DNA of 64,000 nucleotides from Moringa oleifera. Taxonomy: Eukaryota; Streptophyta; Magnoliopsida; Brassicales; Moringaceae. Positions within the stretch are counted from its first letter, which is position 1. The number at the start of each line of letters is the position of its first letter. Below are positions 27,121-39,949 of this stretch, piece after piece. The translations under genes and the position numbers were made by a program. Location of the stretch: NCBI GenBank assembly GCA_021397835.1, contig JAJFZO010000344.1, forward strand, positions 5,642,001 to 5,706,000, in the 5' to 3' direction. The notes under the pieces are model-generated. The model made no database searches and had not been told where the DNA came from. It saw nothing but the letters and a program-made list of their open reading frames with translations.

Positions 27121-27464
27121 TGCAACTACAACGGCAAGTGCATGAAGATGCCAACGATAGGAAGCAGAAGTCAACAAATATTTGGGCGCTTTGGCTTCAT
27201 TTACCAAACACTCTCAATTTGGTCCCTAAATTCCAGGCTTTGTTTTCACATATGTGACGGTTTATGCATTGGACACGTGGAGTAATAACTCGGGCAAGAT
27301 AAGAACACACATCATGCTTAGCATTACTGATATAAATAACTATGCAGAAAATTGGAACACTGTTGCTGTCTTTGGGGCCTCTGCCTGTCGCCACTTTTTA
27401 GAGCACAATTTAGGACAAAGATTGCGACCGTTGTTGGTAAACTGTAAACCGTTTAACTGCGTCA
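27121..27464. repeat. Diverged direct duplication, copy 1
   Basis: Shared landmarks with copy two, in order: TGCAAC, CAAGTGCATGA, TTGGC.TCAT..ACCAAAC, TTTCACATA, GTCTTTGGGGCC, TGTCGCC.CTTTT, AATTTA.GACAAAGATTG and GTTTAAC..CGT. The same-strand copies start 579 bases apart. Neither has a long open frame conserved between copies, so the shared sequence is likely non-coding. Confidence 0.7.
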
Positions 27465-27699
27465 AAAAATGAACCCAAGCTAATTTGTAGGAAGAGATAT
27501 GGACTCTCTAAGTTGTTAAGCGACAAAGCTATGACTAGAAATACCTTATCTTACTGTCTTCTGCTCTAGGGCTTAAAGAAGAAACAAAATCTGAGAACTA
27601 TACATAATGCTGGAAAACAGAGGAGGGTACCCATGTACCAATATTGAAGCTTCAAAGGATGATATTTTCATACTTGAAGAAGAAGGTGAAGGACCATAA

Positions 27700-28031
27700 T
27701 GCAACACAAATAGAGGGACAAGTGCATGAGAGTGCCACAAATAGTGGGTAAGTGATGAAACAAGTCAAAGCCAATAAGTGGGTGTGTTGGGGTTGGCCTC
27801 ATCGACCAAACCCTCCTTCAATTTAAGTTGGAGGTATTGTTTCACATAATGACAGTTTTCTACATGCGAAGACGTGCAATACCTAAAATGAGCAAATGGG
27901 TCACGGACACACCTTCATTCAAACAATACTGTCTTTGTCTTTGGGGCCCAAGGGTGTCGCCTCTTTTCTCTACATAATTTAAGACAAAGATTGAGACGGT
28001 TGGGTTAACCTCTGGAGTGTTTAACAGCGTT
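27700..28031. repeat. Diverged direct duplication, copy 2
   Basis: Second copy of the segment at 27121-27464. It keeps GTCTTTGGGGCCCAAGGGTG, TCGCCTCTTTT and AATTTAAGACAAAGATTGAG, with indels elsewhere. Divergence is roughly a quarter to a third of positions by eye. Confidence 0.7.
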
Positions 28032-28793
28032 GAGTATCCTGTTGAAAAGAAGCCAACAAAAGGGTCAGTGGTAGAAGTAGAAACAAGAGCACTTTCAAAG
28101 CTGAAATCATGCAGTAAAAGGGAATGCGTAAAGAAGGAGGTTTGGTTGATTAAGTAGAAGAAGATCACTTCAATGCGAATCCATGCCTTTGATGATTACC
28201 AACAAAAATGTCATCGCTGTTTTAAGTACTGTCCAAGTGACAGTGGAACTCTGCAAAAGGCAGTAGTAACACTTGAGGTAAGAACTCTTATGAACAGGCA
28301 AGCTCATTTGGGAATCTCGTCCTCTACAGTACGAGTGAGACAGAGATATTGTCCATGAAATGGATCACACCTGTATTATCAATCAGGAATTGCAAGTCTG
28401 TTTCTTATCAAATTTAGTAGAGCTTATCTGATACTTGAGCTGCAAAGCATAAGCATTAGAGGAAACAATTGATGTTGTCCAGCAGTTGAGCTGAAGCTAC
28501 AGGAACATAAAGCAATGATTAAACAACAAATAAATGGAATAATCCTTCTCCCAAACTTCATTTACAATTATCATGATTATTCTAAAAATAAATAACAAAA
28601 AAATTCCATTTTTCTTTATTGTCAGTATTTTAAAAATAAATGGGTCAGCAAGGGGCAACTGGAGTCATTTACAAGACAGATTCCTATCATTGACCCAATA
28701 AACCAGATCTAACCTCTCTGTTTATGTCCAAAGTCAGCTGTTCCTCTCAGAATGCCAATGACAAAAAGGAGGATGACTGAATTTTAAAATCCT

Positions 28794-31700
28794 TCAACTC
28801 TTGAATACTCTACTCTTTGCAATCTTCTCTGATTCAGCTACACTCAGATGATGAATTCCTTTCTCCTTCATCCACTTCGCCCTTTCTACCAAACCATCTT
28901 TAAGTTGCTTCTCGTCCATCTTCAACAACTTCAAGCCCTCGTTAGTTTTAGGGAAGAAGCCCTCAGGACGCAAGCACCAAGCCCCAAAAACCCCAAATAA
29001 AACCTCCAAATCACCACCAAACCTTGAAACTCCAACATCAAAGAACTTTATATTGCTCATAAGAATACCACTGAATAACAAGCGGTCCACCCTGGTTGCC
29101 AGACTTCTCCAAACCCCAACAAAGTCTCTCGCATTCAAATTTTCTTCTATTATGGACATTTTTCCCTGTAGATAATCCAGAGCTTCAACTAATGTCTTGG
29201 ACACTGTCCATTCGTCTTCGCTTCTTTCCTGCCATTGCTTCCTGTTTTTCATATAGTCTCGAGATCGGGCATCGAAACCCCTCAAAACAACCATTGATAA
29301 CTTACCAACCCAGTCCACACCAAATTCCTCTAATTTTCCTATCTCCTTGTCAAAAATGCCACTACTAGATTCTTCAACTAGTCCATGACCATCAATGCTC
29401 TCTTTTTTTAGTATGCACAGTTGATCATTCTGATGAAATTGCATCTCAATGAAAAAGACATCCTCACACCATTCCTTTAGAACAGATTCTAAATACCGAG
29501 TTGCATTAATGCAGTTCACGACTTTAACCAGAGCACTGTCATCTGTTAAAGCAGTTAGTCCTTCAGCTTCTTGGCACCTGAAAACCAAACAATCCAAAAA
29601 ATTTTGTATGATAGGTGCACCAGCTAATCTAAGAAATCTTGACCTCAATGACACAGTAGGCAATGATTTACATCGCTCAATCACTGATGACAGATACTGA
29701 AGAACAGATCTGGAAACCACAGGAGCTTTATAATCTTCAGAACTAGATAAAAGTTCCTTTTGAACTTTCATAGTCCACTTTCTCTCATCATCCATCTCAG
29801 ACTTTAGCTTCTCTAATGTGTCACCAAGCTCTACATCTGCCCATAGATCAAGCCAATCAGGTCGATCACAGAATACAGAAAATGATGAAATCTTCTGCAG
29901 CTTCCCATCTTCCTCAAGTGAAAGCAATATCCCAGAATGTGATACCAAGGACTTAACTTGCTTATCAAAAGATATCATCAAATCAATAAGACGGAGCCAT
30001 GAAATCCTAGCCTTTGATCTAATACCAGTAACACTTTCTTCATCCAGTTGACCAACATGAATTGGGAATATCTCCTTGGCCAAATACATTGATAATGAGG
30101 TTACCATTGCTGAAATCCATTCTTCGCTGCAACTGTACCCTGGCAGTGTTGCCTTGTCAACTAAGGGTTGCAATAGTTCATCCACAGAATCAACATAATC
30201 CCTGGTAATTTTATAGATGAGAGCAAAAATGAATTCTGGCTTATCAATCCACTTTGAGAAATGGCGTTGGGATGCAATTGTTACAGGGTTAACAAGCTCT
30301 TCAATAGCCCAAAGTGGCTGGTGGAGAGCAACTTCTCGATTATGGCCCTCAAGTTGCCTAGATTTTCTTCGTCTCTGCAACTCCTGAAGACTGCAAAGGG
30401 CAAGAAAATTTTCACAATATTGATGTTTGAGGACCCCTTGCATCGTGAAAAGAGGATTTGGGACTTCAGTTGATTTCTTTATATTTGGATTTAAGGAAGT
30501 CAAACTTGAAAGTGGGGGTGGCCATCCAAGTGAGGCAAGAAGGGCTCGGTGATCTGCAATTGCCTGTGGTCTTAATATGGCCAAAGCTCGATCTACTCTG
30601 TGATCAACTGCTGCAACAAGACGTACCCACTGAGGACGTGTTTTTGTCACTGAAGTTAAAACATCTTCGGTCAGTTTAAGAGCTCTAATAGCATGCAGGC
30701 GCACTTCCTGAAATGATTAAAAATTTGAAATACAACATAATGATTAACATCAGCATATTGTATCCAAAACAGATCTTACTTTCTTACACGTTAGGGGCGC
30801 TTACTTCTAAACTGTGCGAGGAAGAATGCTTGCTTCGGTTTTTGTTCATAGCAACAGATACAGCATCTTCAATGTCACCAACCAAGGTGTCGAGCTTCAA
30901 TGCCGTCTCTGAAGCATTTTTACAAAAAAGGTTTCGAGAGAAGGAAGTGACCAGAATCAATCACTTTACATAAATAATGGTAGGCAATGACGTAAACCAT
31001 AATCTTTAAGAAGCATAACTGTGGGAGAAATGCGAGAGAGTAAACCAAGGAAGATAAAAGGAAACAAAAGAAATGATAATGCAGAATATCAAAAAAGCTA
31101 TGAGGTTCTCACAACAGGCATACAGGAAGGGTTTCGATCCCACCTCCTCATTTCTTATGGAACAAAACAGAACAAAACCAAAGAGCACGTAGCAATCCAG
31201 CTAACTAATCCTCATGATCCAACCTACTAACAAGTTCATCGTATAATAGCAGTCAGCATTTTCCAATAAAAATGCACAATGGATAATGTGATTATTTCAT
31301 TTTTAAAGATGAGTCAGCATGAGACAGAGATCTTAAATGGGAATACAGAGAAGTCCAAAATCCAATGAAACCTATTAAGATACCCAGAATTCCCATTTAA
31401 GCCCCATGGCCCCAGCTAGTCATCAATATTTTCTTCTTCTAATTCTCCTCTTTTTTTCTTTCTTTTTTCTGTGTCAAGACAAGGTGGGCAACAATGGTGG
31501 TCTCAACAGTTACAAAATGACACCACATATTATTTCTTCTTATTTTCATTTTTTTCTTGTGACTATAACGGTACCGTATTATAAGACTATAAAAGCATTC
31601 AATACATCACTCTTGCGGTAAATCAAGTCAAATAAACAAAGTAAAGTAAAATACCAAATAGGTGAAGGCATGTCTAAAAGCCCACTTATAGAAATTTTAA

Positions 31701-34700
31701 ATCACATGCCGGTATTAGACGTCATGGAAATTTGCACTGGGTTAGAAATAACAACAAAGGAACATAGGCTACAGATTTCAGCAGACTTCAGAATATTGTC
31801 TCCAATTTCTTAGACATGTCAAAATGTCCATAAGCATCTATCTCATTAAATGTAAGACCTTCCGCATTACCCTAGCAACGTATGCAACATACAACATTAG
31901 AGAGAGGAGTGGCTAAGTCCATTCTACTTCACCCTCTTACCATGAAAATACCACTACACTAATACAACTATACTATCTCCATGATCTTAGATAACATAAA
32001 TTCTGCTGCACTATGATAAAAGATACAAATCTTAGGGTGTATTTAAGAGAGGCTAAGAAAAATCATAGTTGAAGTGGTCAGTATAGGACTTCATGCTTTA
32101 AACAAACATTTTTATGACAAGACAAACATTTGCTTCACCAAGAAACTGGAACTAAATACTTACAAGAGAGAGACATATCACTAAGTATCCATTTTGACCA
32201 TAATAGTCTAGACATATCACTAAGTATCCATTTTGATCATAATAGTCTATGTAAGAAACTGGTAACACACTACTTCAAATATCTCTGAGTTGGGTGTAAA
32301 ACATTTGTCCAGGTGTTTCCCTAACGGTGGTACTTATAAACCTCATTTGGAAGAAGAATGAAATAAAAAAAAAGAAGGAAAATGACAGAAAGAAGACTCC
32401 AGAAGAGTTGCTTTCATGTTGAAATCTCATCCATGCCAACTTTAAACAACACACAGTATGGCAGGCAGTGGACTTTATATGGTGATGGAGGCACTGCCTG
32501 ATGCGCAATCACCTTGAAAGAGATCATCTATTACAAGAACGAATATAAATCTACACATAGTCATGATTAGCCAACATGTTTCCAGAACCTACCACAGTAA
32601 CACCAATTTCAGTTCAAGCAATATGACTCTCACAGTGAATATTTTGTAGCCACTTCAAAAGGTCTTGGCAGTTATAACCAGGTATTCACCACTACCAAAA
32701 ATCTCCTGTTGAGTGGAGGCATTACCATTGTCACAAAGACTAACTCCACTCCACTCACCACTGCAAAGCGAAGGGAGACTCTAAATTATGGTCAAAAGGT
32801 TGCAAACGGCCTAAAAGAAGTATCTACAGCGGAAATGTTTCCAGCAGCAAGAATGCTCGAGATATCATGTATGTAAGGCAGCTACCACACTCAATCAAGC
32901 AACATATACATTCTTTTTTTTTTTTTTTAGCAGAAACAAAGATGTATATTCTACGAAGCACCAAGGGGGAGCAACCCATTTACAAGTATGACTAATTGGA
33001 GATTGAAGATAAAACCTCTATGAAGTGAAGAAGTCTTCTTCATTTACAAAAGAATTTTCCATTTCCCAAAATTTCAAAAGACCTATCAATTGGTTTTTGA
33101 GGACCCCTAGAGGTGTTTCTTTCCTTTCAAAATCCCTTTTGTTCCTTGTTTTCCATATTAACCACAAAAGCAAGATAGGTAACTTTCTCAGCGTTATTCC
33201 TAGGCCTCCCAAGCATGCCACTAAATGATGTTGTACTATGATAAGCATGAATTCAAGATTGATGGATTAAAGCTGCATACAAATCCATCTCTCACCCAAG
33301 AAAAATCAATTTTTTATAGCACATAAGTATTCCCTTGTGGGTTTCATGGGCACCATCACATGGGCCAATATGGTACTTGCCCAAAACGGGGGAATAAGGA
33401 AATTGCTGGGACATGCCTAAAGACATGCCTCCTTTCTTAACAAGCACAACTATTGAATCCAAGAAACTTCAAAACCTAATCCTAAAGAAACAGCAGATGA
33501 TTGTTATCCTTCTTTTGTTGCACTTTCACTAACTGTTCTCATTTCATGATTTGATGAATCTTTCCTTAACCAAGTCAACTGCCATGGCATAACCTCAGTC
33601 ACTACGAGAATTTAATGACTTTGGTGATGGTCAGTCATTGTTATTCCCCACTGGCTGATTTATTGATCTCATACATAGCGACCACTACCAACTAAGAGTT
33701 TGCTTCATTTTACAGATAAGTAACTCCTCAACCCCAAGCCACCAAGAAAAACCCCTTCTTTTTCTGGGTAGAGAAAGACTTACTTGCAACCCTATATAAT
33801 ATGCATTTGACATCCCTGAAGGTGAGTTTCACTTATCCAACAGCAATTACAGGAAGGAAAAGGTTAAATACAAAATATCTGCACACCACCATACAAGTCA
33901 AAATCATCAAAAATTTTAAATGGCGTCCTCATGAAGTGATTCCATTGTTGCACACTTTTTTCCCAACCACATCAAAGCAGGAGAACAAAACAGGATCCTT
34001 ATCATGATTATATTTACTAAGACTGATCTTCTGATTAAAACAATTATATATATTGTGAATTTGATAGCTTAACAATGAAAGTGATGATCAAGTGCCCACA
34101 TTTGTGATTCATTCTTGACAACAGAACCTTGAGATCAAGAACATATCTATAGAAATAACGAGTTTTAATCATAATATTGCAAGGAGCTCAAATTTATTAC
34201 AGAGCTCGGTATAAAAGACATTCAAATCCCAAGGAAAGTTTTTTTTTTTAAAAAAAAAACAAAGGAACCATCTATGAAAAAAGAACAGATTAAACGAAAA
34301 AAAAAAAAAAGGTAATTCCTCTCCATTTTATTGCTGATATGGTACATGGCAAGGGGTATCATTCCTCAACAGTTAAAACAAACATGCATCTCAGTCTCCT
34401 ATGAACTGTTCAAAGTTCTACCATCTCACTTTTCTCGATGCTTTTGGTAGCTCAAAAGATCCCCACCTACCCTCATCTATATGCACAACAACCAATATTC
34501 TAAATCAGCACCACAACCAATATTCTAAATCAGCACTAAGCCCAGCCTCAAGAACTGAAAACTCCATGTGCCAAACCCTGAACCAAATTCACACTTTTGA
34601 ATACAAATCTGATATCCTAGCATTCCAGATCTTCTCAATGCACATCAAAAGAATTAAACAATAAAGAGAACTGATTCATTCAAGTACTTTGTTCAAACTC

Positions 34701-35452
34701 TTACACCTTTCTTTTCAGAATCATTATTATTTCTAGTAGAAAGTTCAGAACGCAGAAATAGAAGCCAAAGAGGTAAAAAAAATTAAAAAAAAAAAACACT
34801 CACTGGCATAAGCTCGAACAGTCTCCACCCGTGCCACCTCCTTCGCTAGTGCTGGCAACTCCTCCCCCAGTACCTGCTCCGACCTCTCTTCTCCTTCTCC
34901 TGCTCGTCCATCTACAAGCAAAATTCAAAAAATAATAATAATAAAGGAAAAAAAAGCAGAAGCTTCAAATAAAAAGAAAGTACAAGCAAAAAAAAACAAA
35001 TTCTTATAATTATTCCAAAATTCACAACATTTTTTTTCCAATTTACCTTATCCAATAAAGAAAAGAGAACAAAAGAAAGTTTAATCGACAGATTACACTC
35101 AATCAGACATGTTCTGCACTTTCAGGTGTATCTATTCTTAAAAGGAAAGTAACTGACCTGGAACAGAGCCATGAGAGCAGGTAGACAAAGAGAAATCAGC
35201 CAATTTGGCATTGATGTTTACGAAGAAGCCACCGATGCGATCAGAGAAGGAAGAGTAAGCTGCTAGGCTTGATCCGAACCTGCGATTGAGGTCGATTAAG
35301 GTTTGATCCAAGTCGCAGCACTGAGTCCGTAACTCAGACACAAAACTCGGTGCTCGAGCGAGATCTTGGTCTGTATTGAGCTTATCGTTGAGGAAGGAAA
35401 CGACTGAGGAGGAGAGACGCGAGACCTGAGGGAGTGCTTTGATAGAGTCCAT
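28794..35452 (-). CDS. MAG2: RINT1/TIP20-family tethering protein, MAG2 (MAIGO2) type
   Basis: Four coding exons on the minus strand: 35158-35452, 34804-34911, 30805-30908 and 28794-30707; 2421 nt, 806 residues, near the family's usual 795-805. Phases join cleanly (1, 1, 0) and introns are GT..AG. The N-terminus MDSIKALPQVSRLSSSV and the early coiled-coil part (VETVRAYAKTALKLDTLVGD) match MAG2. The RINT1/TIP20 domain fills the last exon, from EVRLHAIRALKL to the end, with DHRVDRALAILRPQAIADHR, CDRPDWLDLWADVE, SRDYMKNRKQWQE and a basic end VFKS. MAG2 is the plant member of the Dsl1/NRZ complex that tethers Golgi-to-ER vesicles and supports exit of seed storage proteins from the ER. The paralogue MAG2L is the alternative. 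Intron two is 3.9 kb and carries transposon remnants. No damage was seen in the coding exons. Confidence 0.94.
31085..31180. repeat. Possible SINE or tRNA-like remnant in MAG2 intron 2
   Basis: The stretch GGTTTCGATCCCACCTCCTC at about 31129-31148 resembles a pol III B-box with a SINE-like flank. An A-box could not be placed with confidence, so this is only a candidate. Confidence 0.2.
32172..32249. repeat. Two-copy 39-bp tandem repeat in MAG2 intron 2
   Basis: GACATATCACTAAGTATCCA begins at 32172 and 32211, and the 39-base units differ at one base (GACCAT versus GATCAT). Near identity points to a recent tandem duplication. Confidence 0.9.
32911..33250 (-). mobile_element. 5'-truncated LINE (non-LTR retrotransposon) remnant in MAG2 intron 2
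   Basis: A minus-strand open frame at 33018-33248 includes LLWLIWKTRNKRDFERKE, then a Leu/Lys-rich stretch, typical of the C-terminal region after the reverse transcriptase in plant LINE proteins. About 90 bases past its stop, on the same strand, lies a run of about 17 A (seen as poly(T) at about 32911-32928), as expected for a LINE 3' tail. The catalytic reverse transcriptase region is missing. It lies in the same direction as MAG2. Target-site duplications were not identified. Confidence 0.6.
34486..34537. repeat. Two-copy 25-bp perfect tandem repeat in MAG2 intron 2
   Basis: The unit starting CAACCAATATTCTAAATCAG occurs twice in direct succession with no mismatch in the core. Probably recent replication slippage. 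Confidence 0.9.
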
Positions 35453-36473
35453 TGCTTTTGGCGGTCAAGCCATCAAGGGGAGTGGTCCGGAGAGGGAAAT
35501 TTGAATGGAAGATAAGGGTATTTTAGGGTTTTTTCTCTTCTGGATTAGACTCTGGCAAGAAGGTGTTCCTATTACTTGTTTCTTCCATGCAGAGGATAGT
35601 GAGTCCAAGACTCGGAATAGAACTGAGTCAAGTTCCCGGTTTGGTTTTAAATTATGGGCTTTATCCCATCTCCAGTCAGCCCAAAAGAAATTCGGACACT
35701 TTGATCAGATTGGCCCATACTTTGGGTACTGGCCTCAAGGGATCAGATGATTACCTATAAATAAGATTTATTTTTATTAGTTTTCTTGATCAATAAATAT
35801 TTTCTTTCATTGTGATATCACCTGTTGTAATGAATAGGAGGGTTGATTTAAGCTTTGAACAATTAGGTTTAAAATAAGAGCCAGGCTTTGATGTTGAAGC
35901 AAGAAAGCAAGTGTATGAATTTCCAGCACAAATATATATTTTTTTTTATATGAGTTAGAGTTATAGAGATATTATAAGATTTTCTTTTTTTAATTTTTTA
36001 GATTTTATCTTAAAAATTTGAGTATGAATGAATTTTTACGAAACCATAAATTTTTTAAATCGTAATTTATAATTTACTCTTAAAGTTAAGCGTAAAAACA
36101 GTTTTCAATTTAGTTTAAGTTGGATACAACTTTAAAATTGAGTGTTAAATTAAAAGTATCATTGTCACTTTATTTTCTTTTCTTCAGTATAAAAAAATTA
36201 TATATAATAAAATTTTTAATTTATAATAAAAAATACATTAAAAATTATTATTTTTTTAACTTTTGTGCCAAGTTTTTACTTTTTTTTCATTTATTTGGTA
36301 AATAAATATATTGTTATTTCTAATTGTTTTAATAATATATGTTTTTATCATTTCATTTTATCGTCAAAAATATTTTTAATTTTGATAATAATATTATATA
36401 ATCATATAAATAAAAATTTTAATCAAATGTAAATCCAAAAGTTTTGAGTTTAATTAAGGAGAAGAAAGAGAAA

Positions 36474-36496
36474 AGAGAGAGAGAGAGAGAGAGAAA
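36474..36496. repeat. GA microsatellite
   Basis: About eleven GA units within a purine-rich stretch. It is not next to a recognised gene. Confidence 0.85.
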
Positions 36497-37335
36497 GAGG
36501 GAAAAAAACTAGTCTCTGAAAAGAAAAAAAAGAAATTAAAAAAATCGCCCCCCAAACAAAAAATTTGGGCTTTTGATTGGACTTGACTTTAAAAAAAAAA
36601 AAGTTAAATTTTGACTTTAGACTAAGTTCAGAAAAAGTCTTTTGAAAAATAATGGAGAGTATATAATAAAGTCCAATAAAAATTAGACTTAGAATAAATA
36701 AATATATATGATGGATTTTTTTATAAATAAAAAACAGTGGACTTTTTATTATTAAAGTTTGATAGATTTGACTTTAAAGTTTTTTTTAAAAAATAAAACA
36801 TATATATATATGGTAGGTTTTAAAAAAAAAAAAATGCTTTCCAACTTAATAGAATAGTTTCAACCTAAGTTAGATGTGGGGCCTAAAAAATAATATGTTG
36901 GATTTGAGTCCAATAAAGTGGAGTCAAATGAAGCGAAATAATGGTTTTGGTCATCAATTAAGCCCATTTTATTGGTTAGGTCTAAAGAAGAATGGTTAGT
37001 AAAGCTTATACGAATTGAGTAAGCTTAGTTAGAACTATATTTGGATCATTTAATTTAAAAACTATAAAATTATAAAATTATAAAACTAATCTAATTGTAT
37101 ATAATTGTAGTTCATTCTTCTAAGAAATTTTTTCATTATTTTAGATTATTTGAATAATTGCCATAATATTTTTTATATTTAGTTGCTTGTATATGTTTTT
37201 TTTTTTGTTTAAACTAGTTATCGTTATTACTTATAATTATTATGTTTATTTTTTATAAAAAAATACAAAATAATTAAATAAAATGATAAAAATGTGAAAT
37301 AAATAACTAGGATTTTTATCTCAAATTTTAAGAAA

Positions 37336-37353
37336 CGGGGGGGGGGGGCGGGC
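37336..37353. repeat. G-run with GGGCGG tail
   Basis: Eleven consecutive G followed by CGGGCGG in otherwise AT-rich DNA. It may reflect a real G-rich element or uncertain base calling in a homopolymer. Confidence 0.7.
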
Positions 37354-38904
37354 GGAGCTCATTAAATTTTATAATAATGAGGATGAAATTTAAAATTTAA
37401 ACTACCAGTCTTAGTAATAGAAAGAAAATATTTTAAAATAATAAACAAATCAAATAATGGTAACTTTTGCTTATATAATCAAAATTTTATTTAAAAAATA
37501 AAAATATTTTTCATTATAATGATCACAGAAACACCTCAATAAAAATATGAATAAAGAGAAGTAACTCGAAGATTATGGTTATGGTTTTTTTTCTTTGAGG
37601 TAAAAAATATTATTGTATACGGTTAAAATAAAAACATTATTAAAAAAACAAAGTAATTTATAAATAAAAAATTAAAATAACACATGATTAGGTTTATATC
37701 TTTTTTAAAACTAAGTGTTGTGGGGTGCTTGATATCATCTCTTATAAAAAAATAATATGAATTTATAAAAAGTGTAATTTTATTTAAAGTTTTCGAGAGG
37801 TCTGATCTTTTCCAAGAGTCGAAACTTATACAATAAATAATATTTGCTTTTTTCCTCTATCCTGCATTCTTTAACATATTTGTTTAGACAATCAACAAAA
37901 TGGAAACGTAATAAACTACAAAGTAAAACCAAAATGCTATTTTTCTTACTCACATTTCAACCTCTACATAGACTTACACCTAACATACAGGAATTGTATG
38001 AAAGACTTATCAATGCTACTCCTTTCTCATACAAGATTGACTTCCCAATTAACTTTGATCACTTAGACCAACATATCTTATTTTAGTAACTTGAGTATGA
38101 CTTAGCATTTACTAATATAGAATATATATTACTAAATGAGCAATCACATTGAAAATGATTAATGTCAACTCTATTTTATCTCAATTAGAAAAATTAGGAC
38201 TGAAAAATGATGACTCATTTCATGTCATGCTCATATTGTGATACAACTAAACAAAAACTTTATTAGATGCCATAAAAGTCATCTCATTTTTCATGATATC
38301 GCACCATAAATTTGATTCTTTATTACTCATGTAAAAGTGTTTTAAGATTATTTTTGAATCCAATATCATGGTATGATTTTTATAGATACACAACATAATC
38401 ATTAGGAATTATTAATTTTCTTGTTCAAGTAAATCTCTTTAAACTAATATTTTTTTAAGGAATACGTTGTTCAATTGGTTATTCAATAATTTATGATAAT
38501 TCCTAAATAACTTGATTTACTAACGAAATCTCTAAGATTAATTATTCAAAACCTATTTAAACTTGAGGCATGTTATAAATGAAAATGAATTTGCCCTTGA
38601 CGTGGATGGTTAAGTATCAAATTATCTTTCTTAGAAACAATGTTCTAATATTTGACCATTCCCACTAATCAAGTCATTCTCAATAAACTTTATATTTCAT
38701 AACTTTACAATTTTTGTCTTGTGAGATAAACTTGTACCTTTTGAGCTTTTTGACATATTCCATGAAATGCTCACAATGGTTCTTGGATTCAGATTCTTTC
38801 ATTATGGGTTGTAAAATCTTACTTCCCACGAGTATCCATAAATATATTCATAAACTCGATTTTTATTAAGATAATCAATAAGTTTCAGTATGTATTTTCT
38901 AGAT

Positions 38905-39480
38905 CATGAACTTCCAAGTTTGTTTGGTAAGACTGAAGCTTTAAGTTGGTTCATTAATTTGTATATGAACTTGATTAAACTAGAACAAATTAAATGCTAC
39001 ACTTAAGCCACAAGTCACACTTTACCAAGAGTTTGTCTGACTAAGCAAATGAACAAATAACATTTTACAACGAAACAACCTCATGATCTTAACCAATAAC
39101 ATGAGCTTATAATAAAGCATCACAAGTATGCATACTAATAAACAATATATCACCACACAAATAGGAAGACAAAGGATTTAGATGGTTTAGTGAAGTGCTT
39201 ACACCCATGGTGGGCCTCTCTAAACAAAAGACTCTGTTAATCCACTGAATGTTTACAGTTACAATCAAGAAAACAAAAAATTAAAAGAAATTGGTTATAT
39301 TTTGATAAGCTTAATTTGATATCCTTTAATTGACCAATTACAAAAGATATAGTGATAGATTAAATCGTTAATAAGCTAAGAAACAAGTCTAACTTAAAGC
39401 TAAATTCACACCTCTCTCTTATACTTATAATTTTTTCCCGCTTTGAAACAATGAGAATAGAAAAAGAACCTTAACTTATC
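38905..39480. repeat. Diverged tandem duplication, copy 1 (period about 1.05 kb)
   Basis: Ordered blocks shared with copy two: CTTCCA..TT, AACTTGATTAAA, CTCATGATCTTAACCAA, GAGC.T..ATAAAGCATCACAAG, AGTGCTTACA, GGGCCTCT, CTCTGTTAATCCACT, and further on AATGAGAA.A.A.AAA and CTTAACTTAT. The GTGCTTACA block is at 39195 here and at 40255 in copy two. The TAGTGAAGTGCTTACACC..GGCCTCT block resembles sequence often found at ends of plant repetitive elements. Confidence 0.65.
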
Positions 39481-39949
39481 AAATTCATCTACGTGTGTCC
39501 AGAGGGATGCTCTTCACTCATATAAAAGGTGACAAGTTTTTTCTTTAAATACAATCTTCTAGACAAAGTATTAGTCATATAAAAACTTTTCAGTTTAAGT
39601 CAAATTTCGACTGTCTTTTACTTAATAACTTCCTTACGTTGTCACTTAAGCTTAGTATCATTGTATGTAAGCAATCTCCATATTTCTTTTTTCTGCTCTT
39701 GAGAGAAAGAGCTTAAGAGTTTACTTTCCCAAATCTGCTGCTAATTAATCACAAGTTACCTAACAAAGTTAGCATTTTAATTTTTCTCAAGCCAAAATCA
39801 ATTTTTCTTTGAATTTATCAATTGTAGTTCTCATCCCTAGCATTGAAATCTTATTTATTTATCATTTAGACATCCAAAATTCAGTCTAACATATGTAATT
39901 TAGGTCTTTTGGATCCTTTCCACTCTAATACCATTATTAGGACAACCAA

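Larger units (their letters stand above)
26161..28793. other. Intergenic region with a diverged duplication
   Basis: No protein family is recognisable. Base composition is more balanced than the AT-rich deserts. The main structure is a duplicated segment (27121-27464 and 27700-28031, listed separately). The right end borders the 3' end of the MAG2 gene. Confidence 0.5.

Noticed and set aside
29096..30679. Plus-strand open frames across the large MAG2 exon
   Set aside because: Antisense shadows of a long conserved coding exon.
37844..38086. 80-codon frame that looks faintly like transposon protein
   Set aside because: No identifiable motif of a known transposon family; not called.
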